Of a stretch of DNA of 64,000 nucleotides, positions 9,880 through 17,723 are shown piece by piece. Numbering within the stretch: the stretch's first letter is position 1; the number at the start of each line of letters is the position of its first letter. The stretch is taken from NCBI RefSeq assembly GCF_007748175.1, contig NZ_CP037422.1, positions 3,888,520-3,952,519 of the forward strand, read 5' to 3'. The translations under genes and the position numbers were made by a program. The notes beneath the pieces are model-generated. The model worked only from the letters and a program-made list of their open reading frames with translations. It had not been told where the DNA came from and did no database searches. This DNA comes from Gimesia aquarii (GTDB lineage Bacteria > Planctomycetota > Planctomycetia > Planctomycetales > Planctomycetaceae).

Positions 9880-10998
9880 TTAGATAGCAGAATATTTATT
9901 TTCTGATCTAGACAGCATTTTTAATTTATCACTTTGATCAAGACTCTGCACAGGTTCCAGCAGATAATGCGACACGTACCACTCTTCACCATTTAGGTAA
10001 CCAAATAGTTCTGCTACAGCCAGGAAGAAGAGACGCCAACGCATTTGCCAGCGACTTGCTTCTTGCTCACCATAGGTGGAAGCGAGAATTGGCATAAGTT
10101 GATCACTTTGCAGGTCAAGATTTTCTAACCATGCTTCAGAAGTGCGCTGATAATGTTGACCATCCCACCGCCACTGTTTCTCTACGCGCATATGGTCTGC
10201 AAAGTGGGATAATAAATCATCACTTGGCATAATGCCACCTGAGAAGAAATGACGCGCCATCCAATCATCGGCATTTTCATCATTGAAGGGGTAAGCAAAC
10301 TTGCGGTGACAAAAAATATGCACGAAGAGCTTGCCTTCATCTGTCAACCAGTTTGCAATGTGATTTAAAAGCGTTTTATAATTCCGCATGTGCTCAAACA
10401 TTTCGACAGACACGACACGATCAAACTTCTGTGAAGTCGTGAAGTCGTTCATGTCAGCAGTAATAACAGTTAAGCGGTCGGAAACCCCCTTATCGATAGC
10501 CTGCTGTTCGATAAATACACGCTGTGAGTGTGAATTCGATACTGCCGTTAACCGACAATGCGGATAGTTCTCAACGATCCAAAGCGACAATGAACCCCAC
10601 CCACATCCGAGTTCAAGAATCTGCATACCATCCTCAAGCTGTGCATGTTCGCAAGTCATTCGAAGGGCCGCATCTTCTGCTTCGTCTAATGTAGTAACGC
10701 CATCTGGCCAATAACAGCAACTGTATTTGCGGCGGTGTCCTAACACATGATCGTAGAACTCTGCGGGAACTTCGTAATGTTGTTCATTTGCTTTTTCTGG
10801 TACCAGCGCAATGGGGCTCTGCTGAGCCGACTCAATAAATGACTGTTGGATTGACTCATTAACATCATCGCTTCCTGCATCAAGCGAACTCAGACGCTTC
10901 TTGCACAAATGGCGAATGGCTTGCCGTATCAAACGGTCTGGAACCCAACCTTTTTCAATTAATTCAATAGCCAACTTAACGAATCGGTCCATTTTCAT
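9880..10998 (-). CDS. CFA-synthase-type SAM methyltransferase (distal gene of lipid operon)
   Basis: This 372-residue class I SAM-dependent methyltransferase belongs to the cyclopropane-fatty-acyl-phospholipid synthase superfamily. Visible features are HYEVPAEFYDHVLG, the SAM-binding ELGCGWGSL, VSVEMFEHM and the FVHIFCH block. It differs clearly from the more canonical CFA synthase two genes upstream, so the operon carries two non-redundant methyltransferases. It is the last gene of the minus-strand operon, and its ATG overlaps the stop of the DUF1295 gene by 4 bases. Related two-methyltransferase sets in other bacteria methylate unsaturated phospholipid acyl chains, including routes to furan fatty acids. 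The exact product here is inference. Confidence 0.85.
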   Translation of the reverse strand: MKMDRFVKLAIELIEKGWVPDRLIRQAIRHLCKKRLSSLDAGSDDVNESIQQSFIESAQQSPIALVPEKANEQHYEVPAEFYDHVLGHRRKYSCCYWPDGVTTLDEAEDAALRMTCEHAQLEDGMQILELGCGWGSLSLWIVENYPHCRLTAVSNSHSQRVFIEQQAIDKGVSDRLTVITADMNDFTTSQKFDRVVSVEMFEHMRNYKTLLNHIANWLTDEGKLFVHIFCHRKFAYPFNDENADDWMARHFFSGGIMPSDDLLSHFADHMRVEKQWRWDGQHYQRTSEAWLENLDLQSDQLMPILASTYGEQEASRWQMRWRLFFLAVAELFGYLNGEEWYVSHYLLEPVQSLDQSDKLKMLSRSENKYSAI

Positions 10999-11795
10999 AC
11001 CGCTACCTTTTCCAATTTTGGTCGCCAGGGAAAGAACGCACTCGTCGTTCGCTGATATTCCCGATACGCATCCCCGCGGCTCTTTAGCGCCTGTGCTTCG
11101 GTTGGCGGAATTCCTGTTACGTTAAGAATGAAATGCAGCATCAATAGTGGCCCCAATATGGTAACCCATCCCCAAGGTGCGGTTACCGCCAGGCACACAT
11201 AAGCCCACCAATGTAGCCATTCAAAAAAATAGTTTGGATGCCGTGAATACTTCCAAAGCCCTTCCTGACAAACTTGCCCCTGATTTTCAGACTTCGCTCT
11301 AAATCGAGCAAGTTGCCAATCGGCGATGAGTTCACCAATAATAGCGATAAGCCAGATGCAGATTCCGAGAAGATCAAAAATACCTAGTGATGATTTACCA
11401 CGTGCAGCAATTAACATGGGTAATGCAAACAGAAGACTGCCGATCGCCTGGAATTGAAAGAACCAGAACAGCTTTAATTGTGCCACAGCGCCCCAGTCTT
11501 TTTTCAAAGACTGATAACGACCATCCTCGGGCATGGTAAAAACACGCCACAAAATATACGCACTCAAACGTATCGCCCAGACGAGTGAAAGCGTTGCGAT
11601 GATTATTCTTCGCGTCAAATCACCATCTGTACTACCCCAGGCAAAAAACAGAGCCAGCAGACCAACCCCCATTCCCCAGGCAACATCAACAATTCCTGCA
11701 TCATTTGTACGACGCTGAAAGCCCCATAATAAGGACATCACAATCGCCATCGAGAACCAAGCAATGAGTATCATCAACCACGGGTTCACGTTCAC
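10995..11795 (-). CDS. DUF1295 family membrane protein (steroid-5-alpha-reductase-like)
   Basis: This 266-residue integral membrane protein has about seven hydrophobic segments and the C-terminal signature of the DUF1295/steroid 5-alpha-reductase/ICMT fold: GLWKYSRHPNYFFEW at about residues 184-198, and a late RGDAYREYQRTTSAFFPW tail. Family members are thought to act on lipids as reductases or methyltransferases using a cofactor bound at the RHPNY region. Four-base overlaps couple it to the CFA-type genes on both sides. Its presence with DUF1365, an FAD oxidase and two CFA-type enzymes makes a membrane-lipid modification role likely, but the reaction itself is unknown. Confidence 0.88.
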   Translation of the reverse strand: MNVNPWLMILIAWFSMAIVMSLLWGFQRRTNDAGIVDVAWGMGVGLLALFFAWGSTDGDLTRRIIIATLSLVWAIRLSAYILWRVFTMPEDGRYQSLKKDWGAVAQLKLFWFFQFQAIGSLLFALPMLIAARGKSSLGIFDLLGICIWLIAIIGELIADWQLARFRAKSENQGQVCQEGLWKYSRHPNYFFEWLHWWAYVCLAVTAPWGWVTILGPLLMLHFILNVTGIPPTEAQALKSRGDAYREYQRTTSAFFPWRPKLEKVAV

Positions 11796-13096
11796 ATCTC
11801 CTGTCTGGAGAAACCAGTTGTCTCAAAGGAATGCTTGACTAAGTCGAAGCGACTTTCTGGTTTGGCAAATAACATTTGAACGGTATTACATTGGCGTTCT
11901 TCAAACGCAGCCTCACAGTAGCTAAAATAGTAATTCCACATCCGAATAAATGACTCAGAATATCCCAGATCTCGAACTTGATCTAAACGATTATTAAACT
12001 GCTGCTGCCAGCATCGTAATGTTTGCGCGTAATGTGGAGCAATATCTTCCAATTGCAACAAACGCATATCAGTCACTTTAGAAGTGGATTCCAGTATTGC
12101 CGAAACTGACGGGAGGCAACCGCCTGGAAAAATGTACTTGCGAATAAAATCAACATTTCTCAAATACTCCTTGAAACGCTGATCTTTGATCACAATACTC
12201 TGCAGTAACATTAATCCATCATCTCGAAGCAAGTTACTGCACTTTTGGAAAAACGTATCGAAATAATGATGGCCAACGGCTTCAATCATTTCTATTGAAA
12301 CTAATTTATCAAATTTCCCTTGTAAGTCGCGATAATCACACAGTAAAACCGAGACCTGATCTGTAAGTCCTGCATTTTTTACCCGTTCGACAGCCAAATT
12401 ATATTGCTCACGTGAAATGGTCGTCGTTGTGACTCGGCAACCATAATTCTCTGCAGCATAGATCGCCAGGCCTCCCCAACCTGTGCCGATTTCAACCAGG
12501 TGGTCATCAGGTAGTAAATTCAAGTTACGACAAGCACGTGTCATTTTTGCAATCGAAGCATCCTGCATAGTATCTTCAGGATATTTGAACACGCCACTTG
12601 AATAGTTCATCGTCTCATCAAGAAATAACCGATAAAAATTATTTCCCAAATCGTAATGAGCGCGAATGTTACGAGTTGCCCCAAATCGAGTATTTTTTCT
12701 TAACCAGTGTCCTGTTCTCGCCGTCATCTGGCGAAACCAGGCAAGTCCTCCATCAAAACGATCTGTTACCTCCAAATTTCGAATAAAAATACGAATGAGC
12801 GACGTCAGATCATTGCAGGTCCAATCTCCATCAATCAACGACTGTGCAATTCCAAGGCCACCTCCCGTAACTGCACGTCGGTAGAAGCGCGGGTTATGAA
12901 TTGTAACCTCAACTCGCAAGTTTGCGTTTTGCTCACCAAAGCAGAGTTGCTCTTGCCGATCATTGAGAATGACATGTCCCTGAATCAACCGATTCAATCG
13001 CTTGATCAAAAAACTACGAGAAATAGAATTAATCATTCCAAGTTGTGTGGAAGAATCTAGCTCTCGATTGTCAATCGTGTTGTTAAGTGCTGTCAT
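11792..13096 (-). CDS. Cyclopropane-fatty-acyl-phospholipid synthase family protein
   Basis: This SAM-dependent methyltransferase of about 434 residues has canonical CFA synthase organisation. An N-terminal lipid-binding region (LNRLIQGHVILND) is followed by HYDLGNNFYRLFLDETMNYS, the SAM motif VEIGTGWGGLAIYAA, SIEMIEAVGH and KYIFPGGCLPS. It transfers a methylene or methyl group from SAM to double bonds of phospholipid acyl chains at the inner membrane face. The frame extends to a codon at 13174, but the ATG at 13096 gives an ATGA 4-base overlap with the DUF1365 stop and matches the tight spacing of the rest of the operon, so I chose it. A cfa symbol is plausible but the product (cyclopropane, methyl-branched or furan precursor) cannot be told from sequence. 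Confidence 0.9.
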   Translation of the reverse strand: MTALNNTIDNRELDSSTQLGMINSISRSFLIKRLNRLIQGHVILNDRQEQLCFGEQNANLRVEVTIHNPRFYRRAVTGGGLGIAQSLIDGDWTCNDLTSLIRIFIRNLEVTDRFDGGLAWFRQMTARTGHWLRKNTRFGATRNIRAHYDLGNNFYRLFLDETMNYSSGVFKYPEDTMQDASIAKMTRACRNLNLLPDDHLVEIGTGWGGLAIYAAENYGCRVTTTTISREQYNLAVERVKNAGLTDQVSVLLCDYRDLQGKFDKLVSIEMIEAVGHHYFDTFFQKCSNLLRDDGLMLLQSIVIKDQRFKEYLRNVDFIRKYIFPGGCLPSVSAILESTSKVTDMRLLQLEDIAPHYAQTLRCWQQQFNNRLDQVRDLGYSESFIRMWNYYFSYCEAAFEERQCNTVQMLFAKPESRFDLVKHSFETTGFSRQEM

Positions 13097-13875
13097 GATT
13101 TTGCGGAATTCGTGCTTTGTTCTGTAGATTTCGAATGTTTTGGATGTGGATAAAACGGCACTCTTTTGATCCACAAACGTAAAGCTTGCCAGTAAATTGC
13201 TACAAATACATAAAAAGTCATCAATGGAAAACGAAGCAGTGATCGCATCAAACTTGCTGATGTAATTTCACGCCGCTGAAGCCGCATCGTTACGTCAAAT
13301 TTCTTTTGTTCCAATTGGTGATTTTCAATATTGACCATCAAAGTATCTTGAGGCTCAGACAACCGCCAGTAATATTGCATGTCCATCGGCATAAATGGTG
13401 AGACATGAAACTCCTTTACAATTGGTTTTCTGTTGCTTCCCTTAGTGAATTGGGCCGCATCTAAAACATAACAATGCTGTTCTCCCCAAGGTGTATTATT
13501 GACTTCAGCCACAACATTTTGAAGATGTTCAGAATTGCGGTCAAAACAAAAGTAAAAAGATACGGGATTCATCACAAAGCCAAAATATCGCAAATGAGTT
13601 AGTAACCGAATCGGTCCTTCTGGTTTGGGATAGCCGCTTTCAACTACAATTTCTCGCACAGATTCAGAGAGTGATTTTTGCGGATCGCCTAAGTGATCCT
13701 TACGATAGAATCGAGCGAGAGCCGTTCTGTTCACTGACCATAGCAAACGACCTCGAAAAACGTTGTCGAGTTCATCAAGATCCAGATACATCAAAAATAT
13801 TCGATTTAGAAAGCTGTGTTCAACTGGTGCGAATCGCCGGTGTCGGACCCAACCTTCGTAGATGCCGCTTTCCAT
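13093..13875 (-). CDS. DUF1365 domain-containing protein
   Basis: This 260-residue protein belongs to DUF1365, with the hallmark GWVRHRRFAPVEHSF opening, HLRYFGFVMNPVSFYFCFD, EVNNTPWGEQHCYVL and KEFHVSPFMPM. A hydrophobic stretch near residues 215-235 may anchor it. DUF1365 proteins occur almost exclusively beside FAD-dependent amine-oxidase-like proteins and CFA synthases, in clusters that are often light- or singlet-oxygen-induced; the biochemical role is undefined. The start lies 70 bases inside the end of the upstream FAD oxidase gene, and its stop overlaps the CFA gene start, indicating strong translational coupling. Confidence 0.9.
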   Translation of the reverse strand: MESGIYEGWVRHRRFAPVEHSFLNRIFLMYLDLDELDNVFRGRLLWSVNRTALARFYRKDHLGDPQKSLSESVREIVVESGYPKPEGPIRLLTHLRYFGFVMNPVSFYFCFDRNSEHLQNVVAEVNNTPWGEQHCYVLDAAQFTKGSNRKPIVKEFHVSPFMPMDMQYYWRLSEPQDTLMVNIENHQLEQKKFDVTMRLQRREITSASLMRSLLRFPLMTFYVFVAIYWQALRLWIKRVPFYPHPKHSKSTEQSTNSAKS

Positions 13876-15125
13876 GTTTCTCTTGTTCCGTTTAACGCAT
13901 CACAAACAGTCAATGCACTATTCACACCATCTTCGTGAAAACCATTCCCCCAATAAGCACCACAAAATGATGTACGCCGCTGATTGATGACTTCTGAATG
14001 ACGTCGTTGTGCAGCAGCACGTCCAACACTAAAAATAGGATGTTCATAGTTGATCCTACGAATGACTTTATTCGGATCCACACGATCCTCACCATTGAGA
14101 GTCACGCTAAAAGTGTTACTGGAATTCAGATTTTGCAATAAATTCATATTGTATGTCACGGTCGCTTTCTCATTGCTACCAGGTGGTGCAAAATAATTCC
14201 AACATGCCCACGCTCTCCGATTCCGCGGCAAGACTGATATATCAGTGTGTAATTGAGCTACGTTTTTTTCGTAGGGAAATGCCGAAAGTAATTCACGTTC
14301 AACAGGTGTTGCATTTTTACCTAGTATATTCAAGGCTTGATCACTATGACACGCAAAAATGACATGGTCAAATCGTTCAGGTGAACCGCCGCGTGGACAG
14401 ATTTCAACAAAATCTTCTTTTCGAATCACTGAAGTAACTGGAGAATTTGTACGAATCGAGGATGCAAACCGTGTTATCATTGCTTCAACGTAATATTTCG
14501 AACCGCCGCGAATGACTCTCCACTGAGGTAAATCTCTGATTGCCAAAATACCGTGATTTTTATAAAACTCGACAATAAAACGGATGGGAAATTTTTCAAA
14601 AACTCCGAGTGGACAAGACCAGATAGCCGAACCCATGGGTAGAAAATATTGCTCCAGAAACTCTTTCGAGTAACGTTCACGTGTAAGGTATTCGCCTACA
14701 GTTTGAGATTCCTCTTTCGATGCTAAAATAGAAAGAGATTGTTTGTTGAAGCGTAGGATATCTTTTAAAAGTCGATAAAAACGCAAGCTTACCAAATTTC
14801 GTCTTTGGGCGAACAAGCCATTTAAATCAGCCCCCCGATATTCCAGTCCCGTTCGAGCACACTTCATACTGAAACTCATTGAAGTGTGTTGCGATGCGAT
14901 ATCTAGATCATTCAATATTCGTGTAAAGTTTGGGTATGTATTGTAATTAAAAACAATGAATCCTGTATCAATGGCATAACGCTCACCATCAAGTTCTACA
15001 TCAATTGTATTTGTATGACCGCCAATATAACTATTCGCTTCAAATAATGTCAGTTCATGATGCTGATACAAGCCATAGGCGGCAGTTAGCCCCGAGATAC
15101 CACCGCCAATGATCGCAATTTTCAA
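13806..15125 (-). CDS. FAD-dependent amine-oxidase-like oxidoreductase/desaturase of the lipid operon
   Basis: This 439-residue flavoprotein has an N-terminal dinucleotide-binding motif IGGGISGLTAA (about 5-15), then the NAD(P)-binding-like EANSYIGGHTNTI and DTGFIVFN typical of the amine oxidase/phytoene-desaturase fold, and a C-terminal FCGAYWGNGFHEDGV FAD-contact motif. In Rhodobacter sphaeroides a comparable gene sits with a DUF1365 gene in a singlet-oxygen-responsive cluster linked to furan fatty acid synthesis; I am reasonably but not fully sure of that parallel. Here it likely oxidises or desaturates a modified acyl chain made by the adjacent methyltransferases. It overlaps the DCC-family gene upstream by 4 bases. 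Confidence 0.88.
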   Translation of the reverse strand: MKIAIIGGGISGLTAAYGLYQHHELTLFEANSYIGGHTNTIDVELDGERYAIDTGFIVFNYNTYPNFTRILNDLDIASQHTSMSFSMKCARTGLEYRGADLNGLFAQRRNLVSLRFYRLLKDILRFNKQSLSILASKEESQTVGEYLTRERYSKEFLEQYFLPMGSAIWSCPLGVFEKFPIRFIVEFYKNHGILAIRDLPQWRVIRGGSKYYVEAMITRFASSIRTNSPVTSVIRKEDFVEICPRGGSPERFDHVIFACHSDQALNILGKNATPVERELLSAFPYEKNVAQLHTDISVLPRNRRAWACWNYFAPPGSNEKATVTYNMNLLQNLNSSNTFSVTLNGEDRVDPNKVIRRINYEHPIFSVGRAAAQRRHSEVINQRRTSFCGAYWGNGFHEDGVNSALTVCDALNGTRETWKAASTKVGSDTGDSHQLNTAF

Positions 15126-15535
15126 ATCTCCACCTCATTTTTTTGATAAGTGGTTTGGCAAGCGCTATTTCCATTATTGCATCGCCCAGTCATACTTAAT
15201 CTTTTTTTCGCAAAAATACGATAGATAAAATCCAGGGATTGAGAAATCACGGGCAATCTGGTTGGTAAGACAAGGTATCGAAAACCAATTACCGTGTAGA
15301 GTCGGCGAAACACTTCAACTCCCGTAATCCATCTTCCATCAGGTAACCGTGCATGCATCTCACTCATCAGTTGATCATAAGATTTTCCTAAAGACTGAAT
15401 ATCAAGGCTTGAATCAGAAATATCGGTAAAGAGAATTTTGTTTTGTTTGTCCAAGCGATGAATCATATTTATTTCACGTCGGCATAAAGGGCATGCACCA
15501 TCATAAAATGCCTCAATTTCGAATTTATGGTTCAT
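15122..15535 (-). CDS. DCC-family (DUF393) thiol-disulfide oxidoreductase
   Basis: This small, 137-residue protein carries the DCC signature YDGACPLCRREI at about residues 10-21, which has the thioredoxin-like CxxC that defines the family, followed by the expected amphipathic helical region and FRYLVLPTRLPVISQSLDFIY. These proteins are predicted thiol/disulfide oxidoreductases without a proven substrate. It lies between the sigma factor gene (37-base gap) and the FAD oxidase gene (4-base overlap), so it is an integral member of the operon. Additional cysteines near the C-terminus (GRCNNGNSAC) could form a second redox pair; that is inference. Confidence 0.85.
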   Translation of the reverse strand: MNHKFEIEAFYDGACPLCRREINMIHRLDKQNKILFTDISDSSLDIQSLGKSYDQLMSEMHARLPDGRWITGVEVFRRLYTVIGFRYLVLPTRLPVISQSLDFIYRIFAKKRLSMTGRCNNGNSACQTTYQKNEVEI

Positions 15536-15572
15536 AGTATTTCACCTAATCATGTCGCATAGTAGACTCAAA

Positions 15573-16529
15573 CTAAAAACCTGCTAATTCACGTAACATG
15601 TCATACTTAGCATCTTCAACCATCGAGCGTAATTTAGCTACAGCACGTTGCTCAAGCTGCCTGACTCGCTCTTTAGAAATCCCAAGCTCATCGGCAAGCT
15701 TTTGAAATGTCTTAATACTGCGAAAATTTCCAAGAGCGAAACGGCCTCGAACAATGAATTGTTCGCGCTGATCCAGTTTCTCGATTGTCTTCGTGAGCAC
15801 ATTAGACATTTCTTCCCAAGGTTGCTCACCCATCATTGATCGTTTTGAATCTCTGGTCTCCTCTAGTACACGATCATGAGGTGCCTGAGTGAATCGCATC
15901 GTTTCTTTTTTGCGATCGGCAATTTTGCGATAAGCATAGTTTGAAATGGCACGATATGCGTATGTACTAAAACGAAAACCACGATCATAATCAAACTTGT
16001 CAACAGCTTTCATCAATGTCCAGATGCCATCACTCAGTAAATCTTCAAAGGTAATATAGGGAGTAACACATTTTTTGATGATTGATACAACAAGTCGCAT
16101 GTTAGAGCGAAAAATATAGTTACGAATATTCTCTGACTCATGCATTGCCAAATCAATGGCATTGATTTTTTCCAGATCCGGGAAATCGGGGTCAAGCTGT
16201 GACCGAAGAGAATTCGCTTTGAATTTGAGAAAGTTCATGCGTCGAAAAAGTGCTCGTTCCTCATCAACTGAAAGGACTTCAGCCTCACAGAGACGTGCTA
16301 AATGCGGCGACAGATTTTGAGACTGTTTGTCTTGCATCGAAACATTGGACGCAGCTGATTTTGGAAAGTTTAGACCTTTAAAGGTTTCCAATTCGAAATC
16401 TGGGCTGTTAAATGACCGATTGGAAACAAAATCAATCTCAGCGTCTAATAATTTTAAAACACGTTCTTTTAAATTATCTTTAGCGGAATTCATATTTTGA
16501 CCACCAGAAACAACTGAACATAACGCCAT
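15573..16529 (-). CDS. RNA polymerase sigma factor, sigma-70 family (first gene of lipid operon)
   Basis: This sigma factor of about 318 residues has region 1.2-like LSVDEERALFRRM, region 2 (RLVVSIIKK, FEDLLSDGIWTLMKAVDKFD, FSTYAYRAISNYAYR) and region 4 with a helix-turn-helix at LGISKERVRQLEQRAVAKL. Region 3 looks short and the N-terminus is poorly conserved, so it is neither the housekeeping factor nor a minimal ECF type. The frame could start at a TTG at 16568, but the ATG at 16529 has AGGGGA 7 bases upstream and leaves the direct repeats outside the gene. It heads the minus-strand lipid operon and is divergent from a MerR-type regulator, so it may amplify its own operon or a wider stress regulon. 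Confidence 0.9.
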   Translation of the reverse strand: MALCSVVSGGQNMNSAKDNLKERVLKLLDAEIDFVSNRSFNSPDFELETFKGLNFPKSAASNVSMQDKQSQNLSPHLARLCEAEVLSVDEERALFRRMNFLKFKANSLRSQLDPDFPDLEKINAIDLAMHESENIRNYIFRSNMRLVVSIIKKCVTPYITFEDLLSDGIWTLMKAVDKFDYDRGFRFSTYAYRAISNYAYRKIADRKKETMRFTQAPHDRVLEETRDSKRSMMGEQPWEEMSNVLTKTIEKLDQREQFIVRGRFALGNFRSIKTFQKLADELGISKERVRQLEQRAVAKLRSMVEDAKYDMLRELAGF

Positions 16530-16552
16530 ATTACCATCCCCTAGGTTAAATT

Positions 16553-16570
16553 CGTTCAAAACGTTCAAAT
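16553..16570 (+). promoter_or_regulatory. Direct-repeat operator candidate upstream of the sigma-led operon
   Basis: Two head-to-tail 9-bp units, CGTTCAAAA then CGTTCAAAT, lie 23 bases upstream of the sigma factor ATG. They cover the expected transcription start of the promoter at 16574-16601, a good position for repression. A near copy of the pair occurs upstream of the divergent MerR gene in the same strand orientation. CarH-type regulators are known to bind tandem direct repeats, though with an 11-bp period in the studied case. The binding partner is inferred. Confidence 0.6.
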
Positions 16571-16573
16571 TAA

Positions 16574-16601
16574 TTTATAACCGAGGATCGGTGGATTTCA
16601 A
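16574..16601 (-). promoter_or_regulatory. Sigma-70-like promoter with a dyad in its spacer
   Basis: On the minus strand TTGAAA (16601-16596) and TATAAA (16579-16574) are separated by 16 bases. The spacer holds the dyad ACCGA-GGA-TCGGT (16580-16592). MerR-family activators classically bind a dyad between the -35 and -10 elements. It points towards the sigma factor gene and would give a leader of roughly 35-40 bases. No transcript mapping supports it; the call rests on sequence only. Confidence 0.55.
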
Positions 16602-16739
16602 CTGGAAAATCATTCAAAACCGAAAAATAGTTGATAAATTTATATTTTTTAAATTTATATATCAAATAAACAAACTGGCTAATTCAAAAAATCATACTAC
16701 TATTTATAAAGATTTTAGTAATTGAGCAAAAAACAAATA

Positions 16740-16757
16740 CGTTCATAACGTTCAAAA
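16740..16757 (+). promoter_or_regulatory. Direct-repeat operator candidate upstream of the MerR/CarH-like gene
   Basis: The pair CGTTCATAA then CGTTCAAAA (9-bp period) ends 24 bases before the MerR-family ATG at 16782 and mirrors the pair at 16553-16570 near the divergent operon. Isolated TTCAAAA half-sites also occur between them (about 16612 and 16683). Such an arrangement fits autoregulation plus control of the divergent operon by one protein; this is inference. Confidence 0.6.
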
Positions 16758-16781
16758 AAGCAACCTTTAAGAGATTATGAT

Positions 16782-17654
16782 ATGAGCGAATTCCTGACAC
16801 CAAAACAAGTTGCGCGTGCGATTCAAGTGAGTGAATCCTCCGTTAAACGATGGTGCGATAAGGGCACGATTTCCACTCATTACACAGCTGGCGGACACCG
16901 TCGTATTTTGCTTTCCGTGCTAATCGACTTTTTAAGATCAAGCAAATACGAGCTGATTCGACCAGAGGTCCTCGGTTTACCGGCAACAACAGGTCAGACA
17001 GTTCGTGTAATTGACCGAGCTGCGTCCCAAATCACCGATGCTCTGTTGAATGGTGATGAAGAACAATGCCGCCAAATTGTGTTCGATCTGTATCTTGCAG
17101 AACACAGTATGAGTTCTATCTGCGACTTAGTATTCGTGAAAGCATTTGAGGCAATCGGTAACCGATGGAAATGCGGCGATGCTGAGATCTACCAAGAACG
17201 CCTTGCTTGTGAAATTACAGTACGTGTGTTTCACGAATTACGCATGCTACTCCCGCCCCCACCACCAGAAGCTCCACTCGCGATTGGGGGTACACTCGAA
17301 GGTGATTTATATTCCCTGGCTACAACAATGGTCGAACTGGTACTTCGCGACAACAAATGGAATGCAGTCTCGCTTGGCTCTAACCTGCCATTTAAGACAC
17401 TCGCTGCGGCCATTAAACAACAGAGACCTCGGTTGATCTGGCTCAGTGTCAGCCACTTGAAAGATGAAGCGAATTTTATTCGTGGTTACACAGAGCTCTA
17501 TGATGAATTTGGACTGGACGTTGCCTTCGTAGTCGGTGGCCGTGCTTTGAATGAAGAAATTCGACATCAAATTAAATATGCTGCATTTTGCGATAATGTG
17601 CAACATCTAGAAGGATTTGGACAGACATTACTCAACGCCACTGAAAAATCATGA
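16782..17654 (+). CDS. MerR-family regulator of CarH/LitR architecture with degenerate B12-binding domain
   Basis: This 290-residue protein has an N-terminal MerR winged helix (FLTPKQVARAIQVSESSVKRW to TAGGHRR, residues 4-41), a helical bundle (about 75-160) and a C-terminal Rossmann-like cobalamin-binding-type domain (about 165-285). This is the layout of the light sensors CarH/LitR. Key residues have changed. The W-x9-EH light-sensing motif appears as W129-x9-E139-R140. The B12 ligand motif E/D-x-H-x-x-G appears as D175-L-Y177-S-L-A180, so the coordinating histidine is tyrosine. It therefore probably does not bind adenosylcobalamin in the usual base-off/His-on mode and may be B12-independent. 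It is divergent from the sigma-led lipid operon, its likely target. Confidence 0.88.
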   Translation: MSEFLTPKQVARAIQVSESSVKRWCDKGTISTHYTAGGHRRILLSVLIDFLRSSKYELIRPEVLGLPATTGQTVRVIDRAASQITDALLNGDEEQCRQIVFDLYLAEHSMSSICDLVFVKAFEAIGNRWKCGDAEIYQERLACEITVRVFHELRMLLPPPPPEAPLAIGGTLEGDLYSLATTMVELVLRDNKWNAVSLGSNLPFKTLAAAIKQQRPRLIWLSVSHLKDEANFIRGYTELYDEFGLDVAFVVGGRALNEEIRHQIKYAAFCDNVQHLEGFGQTLLNATEKS

Positions 17655-17723
17655 AAGTAGAAACTTAACATCATGCGCTGTCAATGATTTTCAATCAGAG
17701 TCCGACTAACGATACCTCAATAA

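Noticed and set aside
13097..13174. Longer start of the CFA synthase gene
   Set aside because: It would overlap DUF1365 by 82 bases; the ATG at 13096 gives the 4-base overlap seen elsewhere in the operon.
16530..16568. TTG-initiated N-terminal extension of the sigma factor
   Set aside because: It would place the direct-repeat operator inside the gene and lacks a ribosome binding site; the ATG at 16529 has AGGGGA at good distance.
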